Part shown: positions 7,844 to 14,766 of the stretch, one piece after another
Numbering within the stretch: the first letter of the stretch is position 1
How the letters are laid out: each line of letters opens with the position of its first letter
Source of the DNA: an uncultured Acetatifactor sp.
Lineage (GTDB): Bacteria > Bacillota > Clostridia > Lachnospirales > Lachnospiraceae
Direction: 5' to 3'
NCBI GenBank assembly: GCA_910577185.1
Contig: CAJTLR010000001.1
Location: 127,004 to 148,065 of the forward strand
DNA length: 21,062 nt
Notes under the pieces: model-generated
The model's database searches: none
What the model was told of the DNA's origin: nothing
Seen by the model: the letters and a program-made list of their open reading frames with translations, nothing else
Position numbers and translations under genes: made by a program

Positions 7844-7866
7844 ATAATTAGGAAGAAAGGAAGAAT

Positions 7867-10221
7867 ATGGGAAAGAGAAGCTTTTATCTGGACAAGCCTG
7901 CTTCCATGTGGGCGAAATGGGAGAACGGTCTTCCGCTGGGAAATGGCAGGCTGGGAGCCATGGTCATGGGAAAGGTGGAAGAGGAGACCATCGTCATCAA
8001 CGAAGAGAGTCTGTGGTATGGCCCCGAAAGGAACCGGAGGAACCCGGACAGCCTGAAATACCTGAAACAGATCAGGGAACTGCTTCAGGCAGGACGGGTG
8101 GAGGAAGCGGCGTTTCTGCAGAAGGCGGCTTTCATGTCCACGCCCAAGTATAACAATCCCTATCAGGAGGCAGGGGAACTGAGGCTGTGTTTTTGGAAAC
8201 ATAAGGGAAAGCCTCAGGATTACAGGAGAACCCTGGATCTTGACAGGGCACTGGCAGAGGTCACGTATTCCATGGATGGCTGTTCTTACCGGAGGGAACA
8301 TATTGTCAGCGGGGATTATAATGTGCTGGCGGTACATATCACCACAAACCATCCGGAGGGAATTACTCTGTGCGCCGGCATCAACCGAAAGCCCTTTGAG
8401 GAAAATTCCGGGAAGATTCCCGGGGAGATTGGAAAAGTAGCCATCCCCCTTGTGGGCAACTGGGGCCAGGCCGGGGCAGGAGGCGTGTATTACCTGACTG
8501 CTGCCACATTGACGGCGAGTCCCCTGGAACAGGACAAAGAAAATACGAAAGCAGTGCAGATAATAGGGGATTCCCTGTATGTCCAAAATGCCCGGGAGGT
8601 GACCTTGTATCTGACTTCCCTGACGGATTTTGAGGAGCGGCTGCAGTGTCTGGAGGCCGGGGAAGAATTTGTGTGCGGAAAATTATACCGGGGCTGTCCG
8701 GAGGAAATGTTTGGCAGGGCCGCGGAGACGCTGGCAAAAGCGGCCGCCGTAAGCTTTGTGGAGATGCAGAAGAAGCATGAGGAACGGTTTGGGGCGCTTT
8801 ACAATCGTTTTTCACTGGAATTTGCAGGGGAGACAGTGCCCTCCCGGGAGATACCCATGGACAAAATCATGGAAGAGATCAAGGCCGGGCGGCAGGACTA
8901 CGCGGATGACATGATGGTGTTCCTGACGGATTTTGCCCGCTACCTGATGATCAGCTCCTCGGTAAACTGCCTTCTACCGGCCAATCTGCAGGGAATCTGG
9001 AACGGTTCTTTTGAGCCGCCCTGGCAGAGTCAGTTTACCATAAACATTAATCTGAACATGAATTACTGGTTTGTGCCCAAGGTGGGGCTTCGGGAATGTG
9101 AGGCACCCTTCCACAGTCTGGTCCGGCGCATGAGGAGAAACGGACAAAAGACCGCCAGGGAGATATACGGCTGCGGGGGATTCTGCGCCCATCACAATAC
9201 CAATCTCTGGGCCTGCACGGATATTGAGGGAGTCTTTGACTTCTCGCCTTTCTGGGTTATGGGGGCGGCCTGGCTGAGTCTTCAGCTGTATGACAATTAT
9301 CTGTACCATCAGGACAGGGAACTTCTGGAGAGTGAAATCCTGCCCACCATGAGGGAGGCCATCGCTTTCTTTGAGGATTATCTTTATGAGGCTCCTGACG
9401 GCACGCTGCTGACGGGACCTTCCGTGTCCCCGGAGAATACTTATGAGACAAGACAGGGGCAGAGAGCGGCGCTGTGTATGGCGCCCACCATGGATATATC
9501 CATTCTGAAGCAGCTGGTCAGCGACTATCAGGAGGGGCTGGAGGCCATGGGAAGGGCCAGGGAAGAGAAACTGGACAAACTGTTGGCAAGGCTTCCGGAA
9601 TTTCCTTTTACGGAGGATGGCAGAATCCGGGAATGGTATGAAGATGTGCTGGAGACGGAGCCGGGACACAGGCATATATCCCATCTGTTCGGCCTGCATC
9701 CGGGAAAAACCATAAGAACAGACACGCCGGAGCTTTTCCGGGCGGCGGCAAAGACTCTGGATTACCGGCTTGCCCACGGCGGCGGACATACCGGCTGGAG
9801 CAAGGCATGGATTTGTTGTATGATGGCAAGGCTGCGCAGAGGGGAGGCGGTTCGGGAACATTTGTATGAAATGCTGCAGCGCTGTATCCAGGATAATCTG
9901 CTGGATGTGCATCCGCCCTTCCAGATCGATGGAAATTTCGGGCTTCCCGAGGCCGTGCTGGAATGTCTGGTCCAATGCCACGGAGGCCGTACGGAGCTGC
10001 TGCCCTGCCTGCCTGCCCGATGGAACACCGGATCCGTAAGGGGAATGGGCCTGCGGGGAGGGATTACCCTGGACATGGACTGGAGGGAAGGAAAGATTAC
10101 TTTCTGCCGGATGAAGGCCCTGCGTCCCGGGAAGGTGACGGTGAAGTACGCGGGAAGGGAGCTGGAGGCGGAGATAAAAAACGAATTTACGGATATAACC
10201 GGACTTTTTGCCGTGCTATAG
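7867..10221 (+). CDS. GH95 alpha-L-fucosidase, cytoplasmic
   Basis: Predicted inverting fucosidase that removes alpha-1,2-linked L-fucose (some GH95 members act on alpha-L-galactose). The 784-aa length fits the family. The N-terminal beta domain opens with GLPLGNGRLGAMVMG and INEESLWYG (residues 21-52), a family signature. The (alpha/alpha)6 catalytic region carries NINLNMNYW (393-401), HHNTNLW (442-448), GPSVSPEN with Glu523 as likely general acid, and QIDGN with Asp688. By motif comparison with the Bifidobacterium enzyme AfcA, Asn393 and Asn395 would help Asp688 activate water. There is no signal peptide, so it acts on imported oligosaccharides. The ATG at 7867 has a GGAAGAAAGGAAG stretch before it. 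It opens the enzyme cluster and is preceded by dense repeats that may affect its expression. Linkage specificity is inferred from the family. Confidence 0.95.
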   Translation: MGKRSFYLDKPASMWAKWENGLPLGNGRLGAMVMGKVEEETIVINEESLWYGPERNRRNPDSLKYLKQIRELLQAGRVEEAAFLQKAAFMSTPKYNNPYQEAGELRLCFWKHKGKPQDYRRTLDLDRALAEVTYSMDGCSYRREHIVSGDYNVLAVHITTNHPEGITLCAGINRKPFEENSGKIPGEIGKVAIPLVGNWGQAGAGGVYYLTAATLTASPLEQDKENTKAVQIIGDSLYVQNAREVTLYLTSLTDFEERLQCLEAGEEFVCGKLYRGCPEEMFGRAAETLAKAAAVSFVEMQKKHEERFGALYNRFSLEFAGETVPSREIPMDKIMEEIKAGRQDYADDMMVFLTDFARYLMISSSVNCLLPANLQGIWNGSFEPPWQSQFTININLNMNYWFVPKVGLRECEAPFHSLVRRMRRNGQKTAREIYGCGGFCAHHNTNLWACTDIEGVFDFSPFWVMGAAWLSLQLYDNYLYHQDRELLESEILPTMREAIAFFEDYLYEAPDGTLLTGPSVSPENTYETRQGQRAALCMAPTMDISILKQLVSDYQEGLEAMGRAREEKLDKLLARLPEFPFTEDGRIREWYEDVLETEPGHRHISHLFGLHPGKTIRTDTPELFRAAAKTLDYRLAHGGGHTGWSKAWICCMMARLRRGEAVREHLYEMLQRCIQDNLLDVHPPFQIDGNFGLPEAVLECLVQCHGGRTELLPCLPARWNTGSVRGMGLRGGITLDMDWREGKITFCRMKALRPGKVTVKYAGRELEAEIKNEFTDITGLFAVL

Positions 10222-10275
10222 GGAGAGAACAATGCCGGCAGCTTGAAATAGTACCTTTTTTTGCAATTTATTCAA

Positions 10276-10304
10276 TTTACCAGAAGGTCCGCTTTTCCTA
10301 TAAT
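10276..10304 (+). promoter_or_regulatory. candidate sigma-A promoter for the isomerase gene
   Basis: TTTACC (10276-10281) and TATAAT (10299-10304) are separated by 17 nt. The -10 is perfect and the -35 matches TTGACA at 4 of 6 positions. Transcription would start near 10311, leaving about 60 nt of leader before the ATG at 10372. Confidence 0.6.
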
Positions 10305-10314
10305 AAATATAGTA

Positions 10315-10349
10315 ACTTGTGGCCAAGTGGCCGGAAACGCTACATTCCG
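10315..10349 (+). promoter_or_regulatory. two inverted repeats at the likely start site, candidate operator
   Basis: ACTTG-TGGC-CAAGT (10315-10328) is followed directly by CGGAA-n8-TTCCG (10332-10349). Both lie just downstream of the candidate -10 box, where a repressor would block transcription. They match no operator I can name. Confidence 0.35.
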
Positions 10350-10371
10350 TATTGAAATGGAGGAAACAAAC

Positions 10372-11739
10372 ATGGTTGAATCAGCAATGAAGAAAAAGTT
10401 AAACATCCGTCCCCTGGTGGGCTTTCTGCAGCACTCCGCTTTCTGGGAGGGACCCTGCCGCGCCGGAAAGTTTGAAAATCTGCAGCCGGAAGCGGAGAAA
10501 GTATGGGCTGCCAATTATATGAAGGATATTGCCGAGAAGGTGAAGGAGATTATTCCCGAAGTAAATGTGCTGGAGCCCATCCCGGTGCCTTACATAGAGA
10601 ATCTGACCGTACCCCAGGAGACATGGGATAAAATCGAGGGAGGCCTGGACCAGGTGGATGCGTTCGTGATTTTCTGTTACCGGATTCCGAAGCTGGAAAA
10701 ATACCGCAAGACTACCATCGTATTCTCCAACGGCAATGAGGGCGCCGACCTTTGCGCTTACAACAGAAGCATCGGTGTGGAAGCCTACAATGCCATCGAC
10801 ATGGAAGATTTAAACGACATCCTTCACAGTCTGTGGGTGAGAAAGTGTATCGCAAACACCAAGGCGCTGATCCTGACTTCGGGTCAGGTGCCCACATACG
10901 GCATTCAGTCCAATATCAGGGATGTGGAGTATCTGAGAAAGCAGTATGGTTTTGAAGTGCTCAAGCTGCCCTTCAAAGATATATTCCCTTACATGGACAA
11001 AGTGGACGAGGCAGAGGCAAAGCAGATCGCGGAAAAGCTCCTGGCAGATTCCAAGGATACAAAGGTAAACCCGGAATGGCTGGTGAATGACGCAAAATAC
11101 TACCTGGCTGCCAAGGCCATGATGGAATTCTACGGCTGCAATGCATTCTCCACCGCCTGCATTGAACTTTGCGCTTCCAGAATTCCCCAGGAGAGGAAGT
11201 TTACTCCTTGTGTGTGCCATTCCCTGCTGAAATCGGAAGGCATCCCCAGCGCCTGCGAGGAAGACCTGAACGCCATGATGGCTATGATGGTGCTTATGTA
11301 CGGCAGCCATAAGGCGGCGTTTATGGGCAATCCTTTCCTGCAGTCTCCGGAGATTCTGTCCATTCACCACGCAGTGCCGGCGCTGAAGATGAACGGTTTT
11401 GACAAGCCGGATCTGGATTACAGCATGTGGTCGTTTACGGGCCAGGGCTTCGGTGGCAAGATGCAGATTGCCTTCGAGCAGAATGATGAGCAGCATATCA
11501 CTTTCGGACGGTTCAATCCCATGGGCAACAAGATGGTGGTGAAGGTGGGCGAGGTGGTCCGTTCCGAATTCAGGCAGTATTACTGTTCTCCCCATTACTT
11601 TATCAAGCTGGAGAACGGCAGGGATTACATGCATACCCTGGCGGATTTCGGACATCATCAGGTGCTGGTGTTCGGCGACCAGCTGGCTTTGGTGAAAAAG
11701 ATTGCAAGATATATGGGATTTGAGGTTGTGGAAGGATAA
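10372..11739 (+). CDS. L-fucose/L-arabinose isomerase-like protein
   Basis: Likely aldose-ketose isomerase of the FucI/AraA fold, 455 aa, shorter than E. coli FucI (about 590 aa) or AraA (about 500 aa). The start is ATG 10372 with GGAGGAAA ahead of it; a TTG at 10261 in the same frame overlaps the promoter and is rejected. Candidate metal-binding residues follow the AraA order: Glu265 (STACIE), Glu297 (ACEEDL), His332 or His333 (IHHAVPAL) and His428 or His429 (FGHHQVLVFGD). GQGFGGKMQIAFEQ lies in the C-terminal part. No fuculokinase or fuculose-phosphate aldolase gene is nearby, so the fucose pathway is not complete here. It is separated by 9 nt from the aminotransferase gene and is probably co-translated with it. 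The fold is fairly clear; the sugar is not, and a non-catabolic role is possible. Confidence 0.75.
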   Translation: MVESAMKKKLNIRPLVGFLQHSAFWEGPCRAGKFENLQPEAEKVWAANYMKDIAEKVKEIIPEVNVLEPIPVPYIENLTVPQETWDKIEGGLDQVDAFVIFCYRIPKLEKYRKTTIVFSNGNEGADLCAYNRSIGVEAYNAIDMEDLNDILHSLWVRKCIANTKALILTSGQVPTYGIQSNIRDVEYLRKQYGFEVLKLPFKDIFPYMDKVDEAEAKQIAEKLLADSKDTKVNPEWLVNDAKYYLAAKAMMEFYGCNAFSTACIELCASRIPQERKFTPCVCHSLLKSEGIPSACEEDLNAMMAMMVLMYGSHKAAFMGNPFLQSPEILSIHHAVPALKMNGFDKPDLDYSMWSFTGQGFGGKMQIAFEQNDEQHITFGRFNPMGNKMVVKVGEVVRSEFRQYYCSPHYFIKLENGRDYMHTLADFGHHQVLVFGDQLALVKKIARYMGFEVVEG

Positions 11740-11748
11740 AGGCAATCC

Positions 11749-12891
11749 ATGCTATATTTGAATCATGCAGCGACAACTTACCCCAAGCCCGGTCAGGTGC
11801 TGGAGGCGGTGGCGCGTTCCCTGGAGGATGCGCCGCAGTCCCAGTACCGCGGTGTGGAGGCGGGAGAACATAGGAAAGACGTGACTAAGCTGTGCCGGGG
11901 AAACCTGGCACGGCTCTTTCAAATAGGAAATCCGGAGCGGATTTTTTTCACGGGGGGTTCCACCCAGGCGCTGAACACGGCGATACTGGGGCTGCGCAGT
12001 ACCCGGAGGCGAATTGTGTATACGGCTGCGGAACACAATGCGGTTTTACGTGCCATATTTGACGGCCTTCAGGATGAAATCAGGTCGGGAGAGATCATAC
12101 CGGTGGAGGTGGGCTGTGACCGGGGCGGCTATGTGGACATGGAAGTCATGGAAAAAGCCATAACCGAAGACACGGCGCTGGTTATTGTAAACCACAGTTC
12201 CAATGTCACCGGTGCGGTGCAGGATATCACACAGGCGGGAAAGTGGGCCAGAAAGAACGGGGCGTGTTTTCTGGCGGATGTGTCCCAGTCTGCAGGGGCG
12301 CTGCCCATTGATGTGGAGGCCATGAATATTGATATGCTGGCCTTTACGGGACATAAAGGGCTCTACGGCATACAGGGAACAGGCGGACTCTATGTGAGGG
12401 AGGGAATCGCTTTGCGTCCGCTGCTTTTCGGCGGGACGGGAAAGGACAGCCGGACCCTTGTGCCAAAGGAGCCTTTTTATGAAGTGGGCACCATGAATAC
12501 GCCGGGAATCGCCGGGCTGAACGCCGGGGTGGAATTTGTGCTGGAGACAGGTCTGGAAGAAATTATGACCCGTGAGAAAAAAATGATGAAGATGCTGTAC
12601 CAGGGCCTGAAAGAAATTCCAGGGGTCACGGTATATGGGCACAGACAGCCGGAAGGAACGGCATTAAGCTTTAATGTAAACGGTTTTTCCCCTTCCGATA
12701 CAGGATATATCCTGGCGGGAACTTACGGGATCCAGGTGCGGACCGGACTTCACTGTGCGCCGCTGATTCACCGCTATCTGGGAACGGAGAAAGAGGGAAC
12801 CGTGCGGGTGAGTATTTCCGCCATGACAAAGGAAAAGGAAATTGAAGTGTTTCTTGGGGCCATGCGGGAAATCGGAGGGAGTGGACTGTGA
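11749..12891 (+). CDS. class V aminotransferase of the cysteine desulfurase family
   Basis: PLP enzyme resembling NifS/SufS-type cysteine desulfurases (the TIGR01977-like group), 380 aa. The start LNHAATTYPKP is typical. The cofactor lysine is Lys203 in TGHKGLYG. His96 (AEHNAV) and Asp177 (ADVSQ) contact PLP. Cys336 in VRTGLHCAPLIHRYLG is at the position of the catalytic persulfide cysteine, so desulfurase or selenocysteine-lyase chemistry looks intact. It starts 9 nt after the isomerase gene, and its stop TGA overlaps the GTG start of the next gene. That coupling argues for one functional unit with the isomerase and the 97-aa protein. A sulfur-mobilising enzyme is unexpected among glycosidases. 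It could instead be a sugar-related PLP enzyme, though the retained cysteine argues against that. Confidence 0.88.
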   Translation: MLYLNHAATTYPKPGQVLEAVARSLEDAPQSQYRGVEAGEHRKDVTKLCRGNLARLFQIGNPERIFFTGGSTQALNTAILGLRSTRRRIVYTAAEHNAVLRAIFDGLQDEIRSGEIIPVEVGCDRGGYVDMEVMEKAITEDTALVIVNHSSNVTGAVQDITQAGKWARKNGACFLADVSQSAGALPIDVEAMNIDMLAFTGHKGLYGIQGTGGLYVREGIALRPLLFGGTGKDSRTLVPKEPFYEVGTMNTPGIAGLNAGVEFVLETGLEEIMTREKKMMKMLYQGLKEIPGVTVYGHRQPEGTALSFNVNGFSPSDTGYILAGTYGIQVRTGLHCAPLIHRYLGTEKEGTVRVSISAMTKEKEIEVFLGAMREIGGSGL

Positions 12892-13181
12892 AGGTTTTGG
12901 ATAGAAGAGAGTCCGTGGAGTTGTGCACGGAGTCGGGATGGTCGGCCTATGATATGATTCTGGACGGAAAAATGGACAGGGAGACGATTCTGGAACTGGG
13001 AAAACTGGGGGATCTGACATATCTGGAAATGCTGAAACAGCCTTTTTACCGGATAGAACAGAATTTTTACATGATCAAGGGACTGCAGGGCGCTGACAGG
13101 CTCCGGGTGGCCATGCTGATGGGCCATGAGGAAATTCTGGAGCGCGTGGAGCAGGTGATAGCGTGCAGGGAGACGTGCTGA
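12888..13181 (+). CDS. small protein of unknown function, 97 aa
   Basis: I do not recognise this family. The gene starts at GTG 12888, overlapping the stop of the aminotransferase gene by 4 nt, with GGAGG at 12874-12878. The overlap and ribosome site make it a credible gene. The product is acidic to neutral, appears mostly helical, has no membrane segment or signal, and contains three cysteines: Cys13 near the N-terminus, and Cys93 and Cys97 in the C-terminal tail ACRETC. Because it is coupled to a cysteine desulfurase, it could be a sulfur acceptor or an activator of that enzyme. This is inference only; no TusA, IscU or SufE motif is visible. Confidence 0.72.
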   Translation: MKVLDRRESVELCTESGWSAYDMILDGKMDRETILELGKLGDLTYLEMLKQPFYRIEQNFYMIKGLQGADRLRVAMLMGHEEILERVEQVIACRETC

Positions 13182-13253
13182 CACATAGAGCCATATGTAA
13201 TCGAGTATAAAAAAGGTCCGGGGGAAGCGGGCCATATTGAAAACAGGAGAAAA

Positions 13254-13278
13254 GATTGAAAATTGAAAATTTTCAATC
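13254..13278 (+). repeat. perfect 11-bp hairpin upstream of the GH29 gene
   Basis: GATTGAAAATT (13254-13264), loop GAA and AATTTTCAATC (13268-13278). It is not followed by T residues, so it is not a typical terminator. Confidence 0.8.
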
Positions 13279-13280
13279 CC

Positions 13281-13333
13281 AAGTTTGTGTCTGCGCGGCA
13301 TCCACAAACTTGATATGCGCAAAAGGCCGCGCG
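13281..13333 (+). promoter_or_regulatory. stem plus possible pseudoknot in the GH29 leader
   Basis: AAGTTTGTG (13281-13289) pairs perfectly with CACAAACTT (13303-13311). The loop sequence GCGCGGC (13293-13299) is the exact complement of GCCGCGC (13326-13332), just upstream of the GH29 start codons. Both pairings together would make an H-type pseudoknot. It may be a translation-control structure or part of a dispersed repeat. Confidence 0.5.
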
Positions 13334-13348
13334 GAAATGGGGGAAATT

Positions 13349-14698
13349 ATGGAGAAGAAAATGCCGCGTGAGATGACGGGGGCGGAGCTGAAGTCCATGC
13401 TGAAAAGCAGCATTAATTTCAAAAGTCTGGGAGGGCTGAAGTGTGAGGAACTGACCCTTCCGGCAGAGGATAAACAGTGGTGGAGGGATGCCAAGATCGG
13501 CATGTTTATCCACTGGGGGCTTTATTCCATACTGGGGAGAGGGGAATGGGCCAGGTTTAACGAGAAAATCCCCAAGGAGGAATATGAAGCCCTGGCAGAC
13601 GAATTTATTCCGGAAAATTTTGACATGAAGGAATGGACGGAGATTGCCAAAGATTTCGGGGCAAACTATGCCGTCATGGTCACAAGGCATCATGACGGAT
13701 TTTCACTTTGGAACAGTGAGGGGAGCTATGAGCATTTTACCTCCTGGCACAGGGGGGCCCACAGGGATTTTGTGGGAGAGTATGCGGCGGCCTGCAGGGA
13801 GGCAGGGCTGAAGGTGGGTGTCTATTATTCCCCCATGGACTGGCGTTTTCCGGGATATTTTGATCCGGAGGGGCTGCCGGAGAATGCGGCCCTGATGAAA
13901 AAACAGTGCTATGCCCAGGTGGAAGAGCTGTGCAGCCGGTATCAGCCCGACATTCTGTGGTATGACGGCGGCTGGCTGGCCCATAAGGGCAGCGATACCT
14001 CCAGCGCCTGGTTCTGGGAGCCGGTGAAACTGAACAAAATCGCAAGGAGTTACAATCCGAAACTTCTGATCAATCCCCGTTCCGGCTGGGAGGGAGATTT
14101 CTACTGTGACGAGGGTTCCCATGAGATTACGGGCAAGATCATTCCCGTTCCCTGGGAGAAAAATATGTGTGTGTGTTCCGGAAGTTCCTGGGGCTGGATG
14201 GAGGAGGATCCCGTGTCTGACTTTGACTGGCTGATCCGCATGATGGTGAATGTAGTGTGCCGGGGCGGAAACTGGCTGGTGAATATCGGTCCTGACCGCA
14301 ACGGAAAGATTTCGGATGAGATCAGGCAGCGGATGCGCCAGGTAGGAGACTGGCTGAGGATTTACGGGGAGAGTATCTATGCCACGGCTGCGGGCCCATA
14401 CGAACCGGTGGATCAGGTGTATGGTTCCACCTGGCATGAGAACAAAGTGTATCTGCACATTCTGGACAGGGAGGCATTCCGGAACTGCGTTCTGCCGATT
14501 ACGGAAAACCGTATCGAACATGCGGCGCTATTCTCGGGGGAGAAGGCGGAGGTCACAGAGGAAGAGTGCGGCATCCGCCTGGCGCTGCCGGAGTGCGCGG
14601 ACAAAGCCGGTGAGCCGGATACCATTGTGGTTTTAACCATGAAGGATAAGGTCAGGACCCAGGGAGACGCAGAAATTTATTTTACGGGAAAAGAATAA
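13349..14698 (+). CDS. GH29 alpha-L-fucosidase, cytoplasmic
   Basis: Retaining fucosidase, 449 aa, consisting of a catalytic (beta/alpha)8 barrel followed by a short C-terminal beta region. Numbered from the 13349 start, the signatures are KIGMFIHWGLYS (49-60, substrate histidine 55), VTRHHDGF (111-118, His114/His115) and DILWYDGGW, with Asp206 as the predicted nucleophile. The acid/base residue varies in this family and cannot be fixed by eye. NWLVNIGPDRNGKI (308-321) is another family stretch. There is no signal peptide. Three in-frame ATGs compete, at 13337, 13349 and 13361; the last has GGAG 6 nt upstream, so the first 4 residues are uncertain. A structured 150-bp leader separates it from the small gene upstream. 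It complements the GH95 enzyme, perhaps on a different fucose linkage. Confidence 0.94.
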   Translation: MEKKMPREMTGAELKSMLKSSINFKSLGGLKCEELTLPAEDKQWWRDAKIGMFIHWGLYSILGRGEWARFNEKIPKEEYEALADEFIPENFDMKEWTEIAKDFGANYAVMVTRHHDGFSLWNSEGSYEHFTSWHRGAHRDFVGEYAAACREAGLKVGVYYSPMDWRFPGYFDPEGLPENAALMKKQCYAQVEELCSRYQPDILWYDGGWLAHKGSDTSSAWFWEPVKLNKIARSYNPKLLINPRSGWEGDFYCDEGSHEITGKIIPVPWEKNMCVCSGSSWGWMEEDPVSDFDWLIRMMVNVVCRGGNWLVNIGPDRNGKISDEIRQRMRQVGDWLRIYGESIYATAAGPYEPVDQVYGSTWHENKVYLHILDREAFRNCVLPITENRIEHAALFSGEKAEVTEEECGIRLALPECADKAGEPDTIVVLTMKDKVRTQGDAEIYFTGKE

Positions 14699-14766
14699 TA
14701 TTTGCAGCAGTGCATGGATAGGCGGGGCATGGAAAGAAAATGCCGCACGCCGGAAAAGAGGACAGG

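Noticed and set aside
7843..7848. TATAAT just before the GH95 ribosome site (also 16882-16887 before GH31)
   Set aside because: A -10 box here would start transcription at or inside the ribosome site, and no -35 lies 16-18 nt upstream. The A/T bases are better read as the spacer between hairpin and ribosome site.
10255..10262. T-run after the GH95 gene as an intrinsic terminator
   Set aside because: No stable GC-rich stem can be drawn directly before it.
10261..10371. Upstream TTG start for the isomerase gene
   Set aside because: It overlaps the best candidate promoter and has no ribosome site; ATG 10372 has GGAGGAAA.
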